NCBI RefSeq assembly: GCF_901709675.1
Contig: NC_051094.1
Span: 7,434,501-7,498,500, forward strand
Direction: 5' to 3'
Source of the DNA: Syngnathus acus
Lineage: Eukaryota; Chordata; Actinopteri; Syngnathiformes; Syngnathidae
DNA: 64,000 nt
Shown: positions 1-12,800 of the stretch, piece after piece
Layout: each line of letters opens with the position of its first letter
How positions within the stretch are numbered: the stretch's first letter is position 1
Made by a program: the position numbers and the translations under genes
Notes under the pieces: model-generated
What the model saw: only the letters and a program-made list of their open reading frames with translations
The model's database searches: none
What the model was told of the DNA's origin: nothing

Positions 1-1245
1 TGAAATTGAAATCTAATTTAAAAGTGCTGTGAATCCTCTAAAGTTGAACTCATCCCGGAATGCCTCTTTTAAGACATATTCTCAGTATTTTTGCTCCGTT
101 GTGATGACAAAGATACAATTGTCAAGTTACAAAAACAAAAAAACACATGCAGCTTCATCATGTCATCGATCACATAGCCGCTCTGGTAGATTTCCAATCA
201 AATTTCCACCTTTTTGGTCATAACAACTATATTTGAGCACATCTTGCAGCCCACATAGATTTCCACGAGTGTCCCAATAGGTTTTGCCCATACATTGTGA
301 CCTTGTTTCAGATCCACCACTTCACATGGCTCTCTGCCACACAAATGCATCAATACAATGAACCGCATAACCTCACAGGCCAAAGAGGCTACTCCGAAAG
401 GCTCGCTCTTCACCCAGTTGGGTATCTGAAAGCAACTTCAAGTTTCTCAGTAGTCTTTCAGTAAGCTTAAAAAAGGGTGCTTTAATAATGAATGCCTAGT
501 CTTATTGTGGGGTAAAAAATAAATACTGATGTCATGCAGACAGACGGAACTTGTAAAAACCTGTTGAAGGACGAGGTCGTTTGTTGCATTGATTTGATTT
601 CCTGCTAATTATTTAAATTATTTGCAAATTTGTATGTTCATTTGTTTGTTTTTGAAAGACGCCTAAATCTAATCTGAAAATTCCCCAAATAAAACCAGGA
701 TATCCCGTACTTTGGTGTTCCTGAGACTTTTATTGTGCGTCAGACTTAAATACGAAATCGTGTCTGACTGTTTTCAACAAGCGTGTTTAACCAACATTAT
801 CATGGCATTCCTTTTCTGGTGTCTTCCCGGCATGGAACTTTTTATTAGACAGACCGTATCTACCAAATTGCATGTTGTCAAGCGAAACTGGCTTGAGAGG
901 GAACTGAATTTCCCTCAGATTTTTTCTCAAAATTCTGCTGAGTGCTACAAAGCCCAAAGCAGAATCGATGTTGATGACATCATATCCAACTGTTCATGCC
1001 ATTCACGTTTAACGAGCTTATATATGCTATTAATTTTCAACAAGACCCTAAAATGTTGCCTTGAATTAAAGATGGCCGACTTCCTGTCTTTTCGGGCATA
1101 TATTCCTCAGACCTTCTTGTACTCAAGATACAAATGCCTACCAACAAACTAGCTTCTGGAGCTGACTTTTTCCAACCAAAAGTAGTTGAAGACAAGAATG
1201 ACATCTCCAACTGTTCACACCAGGAACATTTCACCAAACATTACC
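1..1245. other. Intergenic, no gene recognised
   Basis: I see no exon with homology or good splice borders. A 146-codon open frame at 712-1152 resembles no protein I know. Sequences near 970-1010 and 1195-1235 share a similar phrase (gacatc..tccaactgttca), suggesting a decayed duplicated repeat. Confidence 0.5.
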
Positions 1246-1556
1246 AGCTCAGTGGCCTAGTGGTAGAGTGTCCGCCCTGAGACTGGAAGGTTGTGGGTTC
1301 AAACCCCGGCCGGGTCATACCAAAGACTATAAAAATGGGACCCATTGCCTCCCTGCTTGGCACTCAGCATTAAGGGTTGGACTTGGGGGGTTAGATCACC
1401 AACTGATTCCCGAGCGCGGCACCGCTGCTGCTCACTGCTCCCCTCTCCCCCAGGGGATGGATTAAAATCACACGGGGATGGGTTAAATGCAGAGGACAAA
1501 TTTCACCACACCCAGGTGTGTGTGTGACGATCATTGGGACTTTAATCTTTTAATCT
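1246..1556 (+). mobile_element. tRNA-derived SINE (family A)
   Basis: The 5' part is tRNA-like, with an A-box-like stretch (GGCCTAGTGGTAGAG) near 1253-1268 and a B-box (GGTTCAAACCC) near 1296-1306. The body contains a 'CACTGCTCCCCTCTCCCC' stretch and a 'GGATGGGTTAAATGCAGAGG' stretch. The tail is TG-rich and ends in short TTTAATC repeats. This layout is that of a Pol III-transcribed SINE widespread in teleosts. A 3' fragment of the same family lies inverted at 44306-44403. Confidence 0.8.
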
Positions 1557-2605
1557 TTAATTAACATGCCATTCATTTTCAACATGACACTTTGATGCTG
1601 ATCACTGGAGTGCGAAACTGTTAGGTCACATTCTCCAAATAGCAAAGTGGATAGTTTCTGTCACTTGCTTCTTTCAGACATGACCATGCATGAGATTACA
1701 CGTGGCATTTTTTCTTCACTTGGAGGTATGCTGACTCATTCTCAGGCAACCCTGACATTTTAGGCTCATTAGCCTGTGTGAGCTTTCGCTTTTCATTTGA
1801 TGTCGATGATTGGATTTGTGATGCCACAAAGTTCATCATCGCAATCGTTGGACGCTTTGGCATAAAAACATGTTGCAAGGTAAAAAGAAAAAAATTGAAG
1901 TTGAATTATATTTAAATATTTCTTTCATGGAAAGTCCTTATTTTCCATGTCAACCATTTTTTGCAAGAGTCGGACGCAACCATTATTATGACAAATGTTA
2001 TCAGGTGCTTCCTGAAAATGAAACAAACAATGAGCCCGATTCTTCTGTTAAACCCTTTTAGAAATATTTCACTTTTATTCATGGCCAGATGCAGCTCTTC
2101 TGTTTACGGTGGATTGAAATAGCACATTTCATCCAAAGCACTTTATATCGCTTTTACTCACTGCCTCACATATTCTTTTGCAGACTCCTTCAGTCATCCA
2201 AGTTAAAGGCCAATTCGGGCCAGTTGAAGCATGTCAGTAAGAGTCCTTTAAAGAGTGAGCCGGTCATAATGTAAAACTGCATGATCTGTGACGTTTGCTG
2301 CGAGACTAGAATGCCACACTATAGACCACAGAACTCCCTCAAGGCTCTTTTAGGCCAATGGCAAGTACAGATGTTGTTTCCAAGCTTCTACCAATCCTGT
2401 AGAAAATACATGAAAGTCATTGGGGAGGCTGGGATGTTGAGTATAATGTAAATAAAATCCGAATTTCTTATTTCAATTAGCACTATCGAGTAACAAAAAT
2501 GATAAACGTATACAATTTACTTCAGAAATGGAACATAAGTGAAGGTTGGCAACATTTTAAATAAAGCACAGATACTTGAAAATTCTACTTAAGTACAATA
2601 ATAAG
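1557..2605. other. Intergenic, nothing recognised
   Basis: AT-rich sequence with short open frames only. No splice-bounded exon, RNA gene or clear repeat is visible. Confidence 0.5.
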
Positions 2606-2858
2606 TACCATAATTTCAGTACTGTAAGGCGAATCAGCTGAAATTACAGGGAAATCCTGTTTTGTCCATACATAAGCCACATTGGACTATAAGACGCAGG
2701 TGTTTTAATGTTTAATTTCCATATGTAAGAGAAGATGCACAACTCATACAATGTCATAAAATCATGTAAAATCCATAAATAAGCCACACTGTACTTATAA
2801 ACCGCAGGGTGCAAAGCTTGTGCAAAAAGTAGCATTTTATAATCTGGAATATACGGTA
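2606..2858. mobile_element. Degenerate MITE with terminal inverted repeats
   Basis: The left end (TACCATAATTTCAGTACTG) is an imperfect inverse of the right end (ATAATCTGGAATATACGGTA). Inside are two diverged phrases of the type 'cataagccacattggactataagacgcag' (about 2671-2699 and 2777-2808). The phrase is typical of a short non-autonomous DNA element common in fish. No coding capacity and no certain target-site duplication. Confidence 0.6.
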
Positions 2859-3600
2859 GTATTATTTTTCCTTGGATATATCATCAAACAAATTTATCGT
2901 GAAAATGCCTTTCGGAGTCACCAGCAAAGTGTATATAATCAGCAAAATAGCAAGGCCATGTAAACACACTTTACACTCAGTAATGGCAGATACTGTCTTT
3001 TGTGTAAATCTCTTCAAATGAGTTGGTAGACTGCTGTTATTTCACATTTCCTTCCGGTGTCTGTGTCATTTGAATGTTTGAGCAGCAGTAGCAGCCTTGG
3101 ATTCCAAACACCACGCAACACTCTGCTCATGCTACGTACTCCGTACAGCCGTTAGTTGACACTTGGTGAAAACACACTCACATCCTCAAATACACACTTG
3201 CACAAACACACTGCAGGTTCACAGATGCATGATGCACACTTTCACAGAATCCTGATTTTTTTCTTCCCTCCTGCACACGCACACATACTTGACACAGAGG
3301 TGGAGAGTGTTAACAATGCAACATGTTCTAACAGGAATTAAGGAAGCACAGTCACCAATGTGCTTTTCAGCCGTTTTAAGTAAAACACATTAAAACAAAT
3401 AAATTGTAGTGAAACAATGATATTCTGGCATCCAATATGACAAGTCTCTTATTATATTCCACAAGATGTATAGATTTCTGTACTCAGAGACTCTGTAAAA
3501 TTGCTACTAGAAAATATCCGCATTGACTTGAATCATTCTGTGTTAGTGACGTTTGTGTTGAACGGCAACACGGGACAAAACCAGAAAAAACAACTTTTAA
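2859..3600. other. Intergenic, nothing recognised
   Basis: Unique-looking AT-rich sequence with a loose CA-rich stretch at 3165-3300. No gene signal seen. Confidence 0.45.
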
Positions 3601-3604
3601 TGTC

Positions 3605-4275
3605 TTCTCAAAAGGTGGACAATTGTCAACTTCCTCCCTCCTATTTAATGCAGTGCTATTTCTACAGGCCTGCTTGTACTGACAGTGTAAAAATGTCATC
3701 TTAACTCCCAAGATGGAAAATTGCAAGGATAACTTTGTCCCTCTATTTTGTGTCTGTGCTATTTATGCAGAGCACTGATGTTGGAAAATTGCCATCGTTT
3801 ACAGGCAGTACAAAAGGGGCTTTTGATAATATCGCTGTGATTGGAAAATTATTGGGTTGACATTGGTCGTCCCATTCCGCCTTGTGTTTATCCAAGTGAG
3901 ACGTAGAAAAATGCTGGCTTTTTACAGGTGGCGTAAAAGGTGAAAAATCACACTTTGTTTTCCTAATTGGGTGTCACTGTGATTTATATACAACTGGCAC
4001 ATAGGAAAGAAAAAGAAAGGAAGAACTGTTCCTACATGAAATGGTGCTTCTGATTCTTTCTCTGTGGGTAGAAAATCGCTTAGTTGACTTTGTCCTCTCC
4101 ATTTGGTGTTGGTGCTGTTCATCCGGAACGTGACATTTGAAAACAGGTGGACAAATGGTGGCTTTTACAGGCGGTGTTAAAGGAAGAAAATTGCAGGGCC
4201 AACTCTGTACCCTCGTTCCATGTTGGTGCCATTTATACTAAACAACTGGAAACTGGAAATTTGCATGGTTAACAA
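3605..4275. repeat. Decayed tandem repeat, unit about 100-130 bp
   Basis: A phrase of the type 'gaaaattgc..g.tgactttgtcc.ct..att..gtgt.ggtgctatttat' recurs at about 3614, 3713, 3841, 3940, 4070 and 4184. The spacings are 99, 128, 99, 130 and 114 bp. Linker phrases of the type 'tttacaggcggtgtaaaagg' recur between units. The copies are heavily diverged, so the array is old. Confidence 0.65.
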
Positions 4276-5014
4276 ACAAGTTGGGCAAAAAAGCTTTTTT
4301 CAATAACGATCCGATATTTAAAATGGCTTTGACACGACCTCCAAGTGCGGAAAATGGACTTCATCCATTTATTCTACGTTAGAGACACTTTTCCATTTTC
4401 CTTCCTAAACTTTATATTGCAGCCTTGCAGGCAACAGCCTTCCCTCTCGTCCGTGCGTCCAGACGTATAATTACAAGCAGTCAAGTGGCCCCAAATGCTC
4501 TCCGCCTGACCGAGGGAGAGCTTCCGTAAGATTGCGCTGCCCTTTCCCAATCCGCAGAGTGTCTATCAAAGGTCACGCACTTGTCTATCCTTTTTTGCTA
4601 CCCGCTGCACATGAGCACGGAACAGTGTTTGACTGTGGAGTTTTAGTTTGCCCCTTCCGTATCGCCGGAATTGTCACCACAGTGTGGTCAACGATGATTA
4701 ACTGAATGTGCCCTTTAGCCCACTAAACCGCAGGGCGCGGGACAACAAGGGCTCCCGAGTGTTGTCATTCCAGCTACACGCGGCCTTTTAATGGGCACAC
4801 GTGTAACTCTGTAAACAAGATGACGGGAGGAGGAGACAGCGGCTTCTCTTTTTGCCTCACTTCCTCCCCACCAAGAGTAAATAGTTAACGGAGGCAACAA
4901 TCAGTTCATGGCAGCACACATTAGTTGTGGTTTTTAGTTACAGATTTTACAAATCAATTAGGGCAATGATTCTAGACCATTGTGGGTTTAATAGTGATTA
5001 TTCTCCTTTGTTCT
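4276..5014. other. Intergenic, nothing recognised
   Basis: No exon or known repeat identified. GC content rises around 4440-4560 and 4715-4870 but no promoter or open frame convinced me. Confidence 0.4.
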
Positions 5015-5232
5015 GTTTTGACTTGGCTGCATGGTAGCCTGGTCAAAGTTCTGTGTTTGAATCTCATATTGTACGCGATCCGGGCGGTTCTCAGCAAACA
5101 TGAGAAAGAGTCTTTTTTTTTTTTTCCTACCTTCAGGATCTGTCTGAATAAGAGTTAGATTCCTTGTTTGTCTGTACACTATGTGACCCCAATCAGGCCG
5201 TTTGCTAAAGAAAATGAATGGATGAATGAATG
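5015..5232 (+). mobile_element. Relic of SINE family B
   Basis: The start resembles the tRNA-like head of the family (tggctgcatggtagcctgg ... gtgtttgaatctc). The end keeps a diverged 'ttgtttgtctgta..atgtgacccc' and an 'aatgaatggatgaatg' tail. It compares with the better copies at 22616-22960 and 56066-56395. Confidence 0.5.
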
Positions 5233-7210
5233 CCATGCAAAATAATGAACATTTTGTTTGTCTTGCATTATTATGTACTGTGAATGCTGTCAGCCAAATG
5301 AAAAGAATCAGCAGGCATATTGTCCTTTTAAAAAAATAATAATAACACCCACAGTTTGAATGTAACTTGACAGAATGTACGTAATTAAACAATACTGGAG
5401 TGGATTGTGACGGAGGTCCACGCGTTGGTGCATAACGCCAAGAACATAGCACCTTTGCCACTCGCTCGCTCGCTCGCCTGCTCGTCACCCAGCCCTCCGA
5501 TGAGTCATCAGAAGCGGCGCTCTTAAAGGATTATGTCAAAAACAATGACAGCCATGGAGCTTAGCTTTATGACTTCGATTTAACGCTTAGTGAAAGTACC
5601 AAAAAGAAACGCCTGGGCAAGCCTTAATTGATGACTCACTCCTGCATACCGACTGTTACTTTTTTTTTTAATTAGAATATCGCAACTTGGTGAATTTGTG
5701 AATTGGTGGCTGCAAATGTGTGTGTGTGGGGGGGGGGGGGGTACTGCATAGTACCTAGTCTTGCCAATAGAAAAGCATCAATAACAAGTGAGAGGTATTT
5801 CCTCATAACTTATTTTTAGTTTAATCACTGGGGTTTCAAAGTGTAGCTAAAATTACATACATTATGATTAGCTTTTGTTCGGGGCATTTTTTTTTTTTTT
5901 CTCATCATTGTTATTTGGCAGTGAGTGAGAACCAAGGTCTTAAATTCCTCCCCTTCCTCCTCTCAGCTCTTTTCTACAACTCCCAGCACCACCATCTTTT
6001 TATGTTCCAAACAAGCGTGGAAGAAAAGCCTAAAGGTGACCTCATCCATTGTTTTTCCCAGGCTGCACCGGTGCCATTATACGCTGATACACCATGGCTG
6101 ACATTGAGCTTGTAAACACAAAAGCAAACAAAGCATGAGAAAAAAAAAATTTGACAGTTTGTTTTGGAGCAGCGACGCGATTTCACAAATTAATCACAAG
6201 AACTCAGGTTGTGGTTTTTGAGTCAAGTTGAGTTTAAATACATATTTTGATGTTTTGATATGTGTTTGGCATTGCTGGAATAGTACATATGTTACATCAT
6301 TTTTTCGGAATCACATTTATATGGACATGAGTATGATCACTAAACATTAACATCAGTGACCCACATGTCTATTGACAGTGGGGAAAAAAAAATAAAGCCA
6401 CGCAATTCCGTGCAACCTTCACCTTCAAACAGGTTGATTTGCATTCCGTTGTTTTGGAAATGTCACACCATCACGCCTTGACGTAATCCAGATGCCACAC
6501 AAGTTTGACACACTTGAATCACCTGACCCTCATTACTGAAGCTTACAATGGCATCCTCTTTTGAGTAGAACATTCTCACGGGGCATTTTCCTACTTGTTG
6601 CTGTTTCCTGTTCAAAATACAAATGACTATTTGTACTTTCCACTTGGTATTACCCCACTTGTTGTATCTAAATATGTAAATGACACAAAGTACTTGTAAA
6701 GTACAGCAATACATTTTGACTGTTGGTCAGAAATGATTGACTGATGACATCATGGCATGTGCAATGCCCATAAACTATCTGTGCACATCTGCCTCCTGGT
6801 GGCTCCTCATTGGTTGTTTGGTCACAAACTCATCTTTGAAGCTCATGAGGAAAATTTCACGTTTTGTGGAATAGAAGTCAATCAGTTTTATACTTTGTCA
6901 TAATCGATTTAAGAATGAACAATGCAGTGCGATGCTAATGGTTTTAGTGAGCAAACCACATGCGATAACTATAATAACTCAAACTCTTGCAAATGAGGGC
7001 GCAAATTGAAGTAAACCTGTATTAATTTATGAGAGAAGAAATGTTTTATTCTTACAAGAATAAAACTACAAATAAACAAGGGAATGCCAGCAATTCCACC
7101 CAAACCTAAATGCAGCAGTCTCAGACCTACCATAATTGGCTTTTCAAAAATCCCTTTCTAACATGACAGTCCTTACCCTAACACAGGCATCCCTTTTTAT
7201 TATTTGGGTC
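5233..7210. other. Intergenic with microsatellite
   Basis: Contains a (TG)n run followed by 14 G residues (about 5716-5741) and several poly-T runs. No gene is supported. Confidence 0.45.
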
Positions 7211-7330
7211 ATGCTTGTCCTCATTAGTGTTGCGGGTGCGTTGGAACCTATCCCAACTGACTTCCTGAAGAACAGTAAAATCCACCCTGGATTGGTTGCC
7301 AGGCAATCGCAGACTGAATGTGACAATAAC
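7211..7330 (-). mobile_element. SINE family B 3' fragment, inverted
   Basis: The reverse complement reads like the family's 3' body ('ctgcgattgcctggcaaccaatccagggtg' followed by 'gtcagttgggataggttcc'). Confidence 0.6.
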
Positions 7331-7689
7331 ATGAATTAATTTAGGACTACGGTGCCACGGCATGTTTTAACAACCCCATGGCTATCGTACAATTATGCCT
7401 TCTAGAAGAGTTTTAGTTATGTTTCATCTTATTTAATGGACTCTTCCATTATTCTTAGCACCATATTGTCTTAAGTATCCATTGCAGCCAAGTCGTCCTG
7501 GAACGAGGATTCCCCTAACTGCGGCCCCTTCTCAAGGTTTCTCATTTTCCTCATTAAGTGACTAACAAGAATTCTAGCGGAACTCCGGTTTACTTCGACA
7601 TTTTAGAGACATTAAGGTTAATCAAAGACTTTTCCAAGTGTGATAGCAATGTGAATGCTTGATTGTTTATATGGACTGGCTATTGCCCA

Positions 7690-7796
7690 AATACTTCTGA
7701 GCCCTAGATGAGTCTCTCATCCAAAGTCAGCTGGTGTAGGCTCCAACTCACCCGTGACCCAAATGAAAATAAGTCATATTGAAAATGGATGGATGT
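7690..7796 (+). mobile_element. SINE family B 3' fragment
   Basis: Contains 'gtcagctggtgtaggctcc' and 'acccgtgacccaaatg', and ends in 'aaaatggatggatg', the (ATGG)n tail of this family. Confidence 0.6.
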
Positions 7797-10029
7797 TCTT
7801 CATAAATGAAAGACTGGCAAGGTCATAGCTCAGGTTGAAAACAGTAGTCAAAGTGGAGCAGTAAGCAATACACAGCAGTATGAGCAAACAGCTAAATAAG
7901 CTTTAGCACTTGCGACCCTGATTTCCCCTCTGACTTTTCAAAGACTCCGCCTGTAAATGTCTATTTGCCCTGTAGCAGGAGGCTTCCAAACACATCTATG
8001 TGGGGAGAGTCCGAACTAGTGAGGGGGAGTGTTTGTGTGTGCGTGTGCATGTGCCCAGAGCATTTATGGGATCCCGATGAGATGATTCACCGTGTCCAAG
8101 TTGCAACCCTCTGCTTCTTCTGCATGACTCGACCGCATCTTCTTCGCACACTGCCACCACCTCCTCCTCTTCCTCTTGCTCCCATGGCCCAGTGAGCTCG
8201 CTGTATTCGCCTTCTACGTGACTCACAAGCGAAAGTACTGAACTGGCCCTCTGAGGGTGGATAGTGCTCCCTTCTGCATCATAAACTGGGCTGCTCTTTT
8301 AGCATTGTTGCCACACATGCCCATTTCCGGTTTAGTATTTATATCCGACCTATTGATGAGTTTGAAGTTGCTTGTTTCCGATATTGCTGTTTGCTCATGA
8401 CTAACTCTGAAGACCTGGAGGCACTGGAGAGCCCGACCTGATTCATAATACATATGTGATTTTGTGGGTATTTTTCCATTTTACATTACAATAACCTTTT
8501 CCTACACCAGTGTTCCCTTTTTGCAATGGACTTTATGTACTTAAAAAAAGTATATAAATTTGAATTATCAATTTTTATCCACAAATAACTCTGTCTGACC
8601 CTTGCATGCCATGGTTCAGAATTGTACTACTTGTAAAATATTTTTAAATTTTTTTGAATAAGTTTATCGTTTTTTTTATTGTCCCATTTTACAATTTTTT
8701 TTATTCTGGAAAACACCGTGAACTAGGCACCAGTCAGTTGCAGGTAGTTTGAATAATATACTTATTAATAACTTGTCAGTCTGGCAACAAAAACGGTTAC
8801 ATTATTTCTGAAGAAATAGCTCATTGTACAGCAAAAATGATAGATGAATATGTCACAGCAAGAAGACAAATCAATATAATTTTTAGTGTCATCTTAGAGT
8901 TTGTAGTTGCATTTGCTTAAAGTTTCATTAACAATTTTATTCAGGCAACAGAAGACTCTATATTTAAAAACTTACTTTCTTGATTTTAATGGTAGACAAT
9001 CTAGCATGTGTTGCATAAATTTAAACCCACCGGAGAATTACATATACCTGGAAACAATGCTGAGAGGTTTCAGAGGTATTCTAATGAACGATTCAGGTGC
9101 ACAAAGACACGTACTTCAACAAATAGACGCACACGCCTTAACCTTCTGTACCACACACCCAAAAACTTCCACTGCACACCCAATCCGGACTAAACCGGGT
9201 GCTAAACCGGACCGGGGCCCCGAGTTGACTAAAGTGAGGAAAGGGTGGAACCTCCAGGGAGGAGGAGGAGGTGTGATGGCATCCTTCCTTGGAGGAAGCA
9301 TATGGAGAGGAAGCCTCACTCCTCCAGAGGCCTGAAGCAACACATTCACAGAGGAAGTCCAATTAATGACATGGAATGTAAGCCATGTCTTTGCACTTGG
9401 ATTCCCAAAGACGCTTGTGAGTGTCTTTTATTGCGGGAATGTGTTTGAACAACACACAATTCCTAATGGGTGTGTTCCTTCTGGCTATGAAAAAAAGGGG
9501 ATTTGCTGTATTAGTCACTGCTATCCATTTATGTAGTGCAATAGTCTTGTCAGCAAAGCATTTATGGAATGTTATCGCTTCATTGTGGTGAGAGTGTTGA
9601 GTGACAAAACTATGTTTTATCGTACCTTTTTTGCCATCATATAATTATGCAGGGCCTTAATTATACAGGGTGTTTTTCATTTGGATTTACCTTTTTGTAG
9701 GTGACTTTTTCTCTTTAGCTTACAAAATATTCAGCATAATATTAAATGCACAAAAGTAATAACATATATTCTGGCTCCTTTTTCCTAATGTTTTGGCTTT
9801 ATTCATGTGATCTTTAGAAAGTAAAGAAAGAAAAAAAAGTTTTTAATGTTATGAAACTAAAGTAGGTTCTTTTTCGGAATGAAAACACATTGATGGATTA
9901 CGAGTATCGAAAACAAAAGACAAGAATAATAGTTTGTTCAACGAATGTTCAAGTTACTGTAAAAGGGTAACAAAAAAAAATGCAAAATCTCAGCATTATT
10001 TATTACTCGTGACAATTTGAAATTTTAGT
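7797..10029. other. Intergenic, nothing recognised
   Basis: Short open frames overlap on both strands without homology. A GC-rich stretch at 9170-9260 has no promoter or coding evidence I could support. Confidence 0.4.
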
Positions 10030-10105
10030 TTTCGGGAGCCACATAAAAGGATCTGGCGGGCCAGATTTTGCCCTTGGGCCTTAAGTTTGACATGTGTTCT
10101 GTAGG
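10030..10105 (-). mobile_element. hAT-like MITE end fragment
   Basis: The reverse complement has the phrases 'tgtcaaacttaaggccc' and 'tctggcccgccagatcc', typical of the end of a widespread fish non-autonomous hAT family beginning GGTGTCAAAC. The element is truncated. Confidence 0.55.
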
Positions 10106-10912
10106 ATAATCAAGTTTTATGTTTATATTTACAGTGTTACTTCAAATCTACGGTATTAAAACGTGCAAATCACCATCCACTGTGCTGCCCAGAGGTGGTG
10201 TATACTGGCAAAATCATAAAAAGTCTTGCCAATGTCAAAATAAATATTCCCCCTTCCCAAATACACCGCCTTCTTCATTGTCACTCCTCCCGCACGTGTT
10301 TGAGCAGGTAAAAAAAATGTAGCGTTAATCCTTTTTGTTGCAACATCCTTACAGGAATGCCTTTGCACGTCTGCGCCTCTTACTGTATGTTGCAAAGGAA
10401 AGTGGACGTGTTCTTGGCTTTGTCCCATTGGGACTAGGGGTCATCGTCACATCAGAGAGGTTCATCCTGGACTCGAGTGTAACGGAAGCGCAAAGAAAGA
10501 GGATGTGTTTGTGTGTGTGTGTGCGCCTGCAAAAACTCTTTAGCTCGCACTGCTGGGAAAAAAAAAAGGTGAACTTCCTGTATGGTGCATGAAACAAAAT
10601 GGCGTAGGATGGAGGGCCCTGGAACAATGCTGTGAAAATCAGGCCCACCCAGGTTGGGGAACAAGGGCCTTGTGAATCACAGAGGCAGCGAGAGCACAGC
10701 CCACATGGTGGAACACCTCTGACACTCTTTTGGAGCGTATTGTCTGCTTAGATCATTATTGTGCACATGTAGGCTACCTGGGGACAATGTAAAGCAATTC
10801 CACTTGGATGTCTTTTGAATTGGGAAGTTTCAGGTAGTTTAAACTTTACAAGTGGACTTTTATTTTATTTATATTATTTAACCCGCCCATGCTTCAAAGC
10901 AAAAAGCATGGA
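10106..10912. other. Intergenic, nothing recognised
   Basis: A (TG)n stretch at 10506-10521 and ordinary unique sequence. No gene supported. Confidence 0.4.
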
Positions 10913-11234
10913 AGGTGTCAAACAAATTTTTGTTGCTGGCCACATCGGAGTTATGGTTTCCCTCGTGGGGCCATTAATGACTTAAATAGAAATGAATGGG
11001 TGGATATTATCAAATACACGCAACAGAAAAGGTCAACAATTTTCTAATTTATTTTGAAATTAGGATTATAACAAAAATGTTGCAACATCTCACTGTTATT
11101 AAAAGGAAAGACAATTTCAAGTTTTGGTATTTTAACAAGAAACATTGAATTGACACGCGTGATTTTGCTTTTGCGGGCCACATAAAATTATGTTACGGGC
11201 CGGACCTGGCCCCTGGGCCTTGTGTTTGACACCT
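10913..11234 (-). mobile_element. Non-autonomous hAT-like element, 322 bp
   Basis: The left end AGGTGTCAAACA and the right end TGTTTGACACCT are inverse copies. Next to the right end the reverse complement reads 'aaggcccaggggccaggtcc' and 'ttttatgtggcccgc', as in the fish hAT MITE family. It has no transposase. No convincing 8-bp target duplication was found, so exact borders may differ by a few bases. Confidence 0.6.
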
Positions 11235-12689
11235 GTGCTCTAGATTGTCCATTTGTGTGTGAATAGTTGTTTGTTTTTTTGGCCCTTCCCCAAATTTCTG
11301 AGTACAAGTGGAATTTAAAAAAAAAAGATTTCATTTGACAGTGACAATGCTCTGTACAAAAGCATGACAGGAAGTTGTCATGAACATAAATCGGAACATG
11401 ACATTTGAAATCTAACATTGCAGAATGATAGCGTGTAAAGAACAGTAAGAATAAAACAAAAGTAATTGCATAGACTTAAAGATTACAGAACCTTACCTTC
11501 AGACTATAAAGCCATTGGGTGACATTTTGCTGGCGTTTAATGGTTGTATATATTTATAAAGTGGTGGGAAGAGCAAGAAACAGGAAGTTTACAGCTCTGT
11601 CTTTGTTTTCAGGATGTCACGCAGGCTCTATTTTTAGTCGCATGGAAATACAATCTGTGTCACATCCTTTGAAGATAAGCGACTGTCGTTGTCACTCACC
11701 GCCACTGCAAATATTCTGCTTTAATGGTACTTCCATTAGCTTTGTTCCAAGTGAATGCGCATGTATGACTTTTTGGGGTCATCAATGAACCAAACGTGCA
11801 TGTTTTTTGAATGGAGAAGAAAGTCAGAGCGAGTCGGCAATATCTTGGATTTGAACCCAGAACCTCAGAACTGCGTTGCAGTTGTAAAAGTCCTGCATTA
11901 GTGAAATAATTCTAACCATCCCCTGAGCTCCTAACTTATCGTAAAACCTGACTGGTGCAAATTCCGACAGTTTAAGACACCCCAATTATTGTTTTAAATT
12001 GTGGTGCGTAACAATTCGGCTTATTTGTAAAAGTTTCAAACTTTTTGAGGGGGTTTGGCTTATACTGAGGTGTTGAATAGACCAAATTAAATAAAAACAT
12101 TTAATTGTAATTGATTATTTATTACATTGAACAAAAACAGCATAGTTTAATTGGAACACAATGTAGTTAAAAATGTTCCCTTTTATTTTTACAGCGGTGC
12201 GTTGAGATGAGAGGAATTTTGAATAACAGACATACAATATGAAGGCCGGCGGCTTTCAAAGCAAAGTTATTACATAATTTAGCACTCAGTGTGCGACTCC
12301 ACCAGAGATTTCCATACACCCACCTACGTTCAACTGATAAAAAAAAAAAAAAAAGACTGCAAAACGGAGCTGTGATAAAAAGGATTAGAGCAAGAGAGGT
12401 CACACACTTTAAACACGTGACCGTCAAGAGAGACATTTCAGTCTGTTGTGGTTTTATACTTAAAGGTGAGAACAGTTTTTGGTTCACTGCAGCTGTGACT
12501 GACACACTCGCTCAATCTTGCTTTAGAAACAAAGCCATGCCTCAGTCTTTATCTGTACGCTTTTCAGGATGAAAGTGCTGAGTCACATGGGGATAACTTT
12601 TTGTAGGTGTGAAGAAGAGCTTGATTGCTTCTCATCTGCGGACAAATGCTCACCAGGCATTTCACTTCATTTTTTTTTGCAAGCAATAA
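11235..12689. other. Intergenic; SINE head relic near 11835-11910
   Basis: On the minus strand, 11835-11910 reads like the head of SINE family B ('cgcagttctgaggttctggg' then 'ttcaaatcc'). The rest is unique AT-rich sequence without a supported gene. Confidence 0.4.
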
Positions 12690-12800
12690 TGTGTGGGCAG
12701 CACTGTGAAGCTGTGAATCTAAGGTTCTCGGTTCAAATCTCGATTTTGCATCTCCCGACTTGTACTTGTGTGGGTTTTCCTCCCAAATCATGTGTTCATT
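12690..12800 (+). mobile_element. SINE family B 5' fragment
   Basis: Head-like sequence 'agcactgtgaagctgtgaat', then 'ggttctcggttcaaatctc', followed by 'gtgtgggttttcctccc', in family order. Truncated on the 3' side. Confidence 0.5.

Noticed and set aside
712-1152. 146-codon open frame
   Set aside because: No recognisable domain, composition or splice context; it lies in a repeat-like region.
4988-5488. 166-codon minus-strand frame
   Set aside because: It overlaps a SINE relic and poly-T runs; the translation is low-complexity and matches no family I know.
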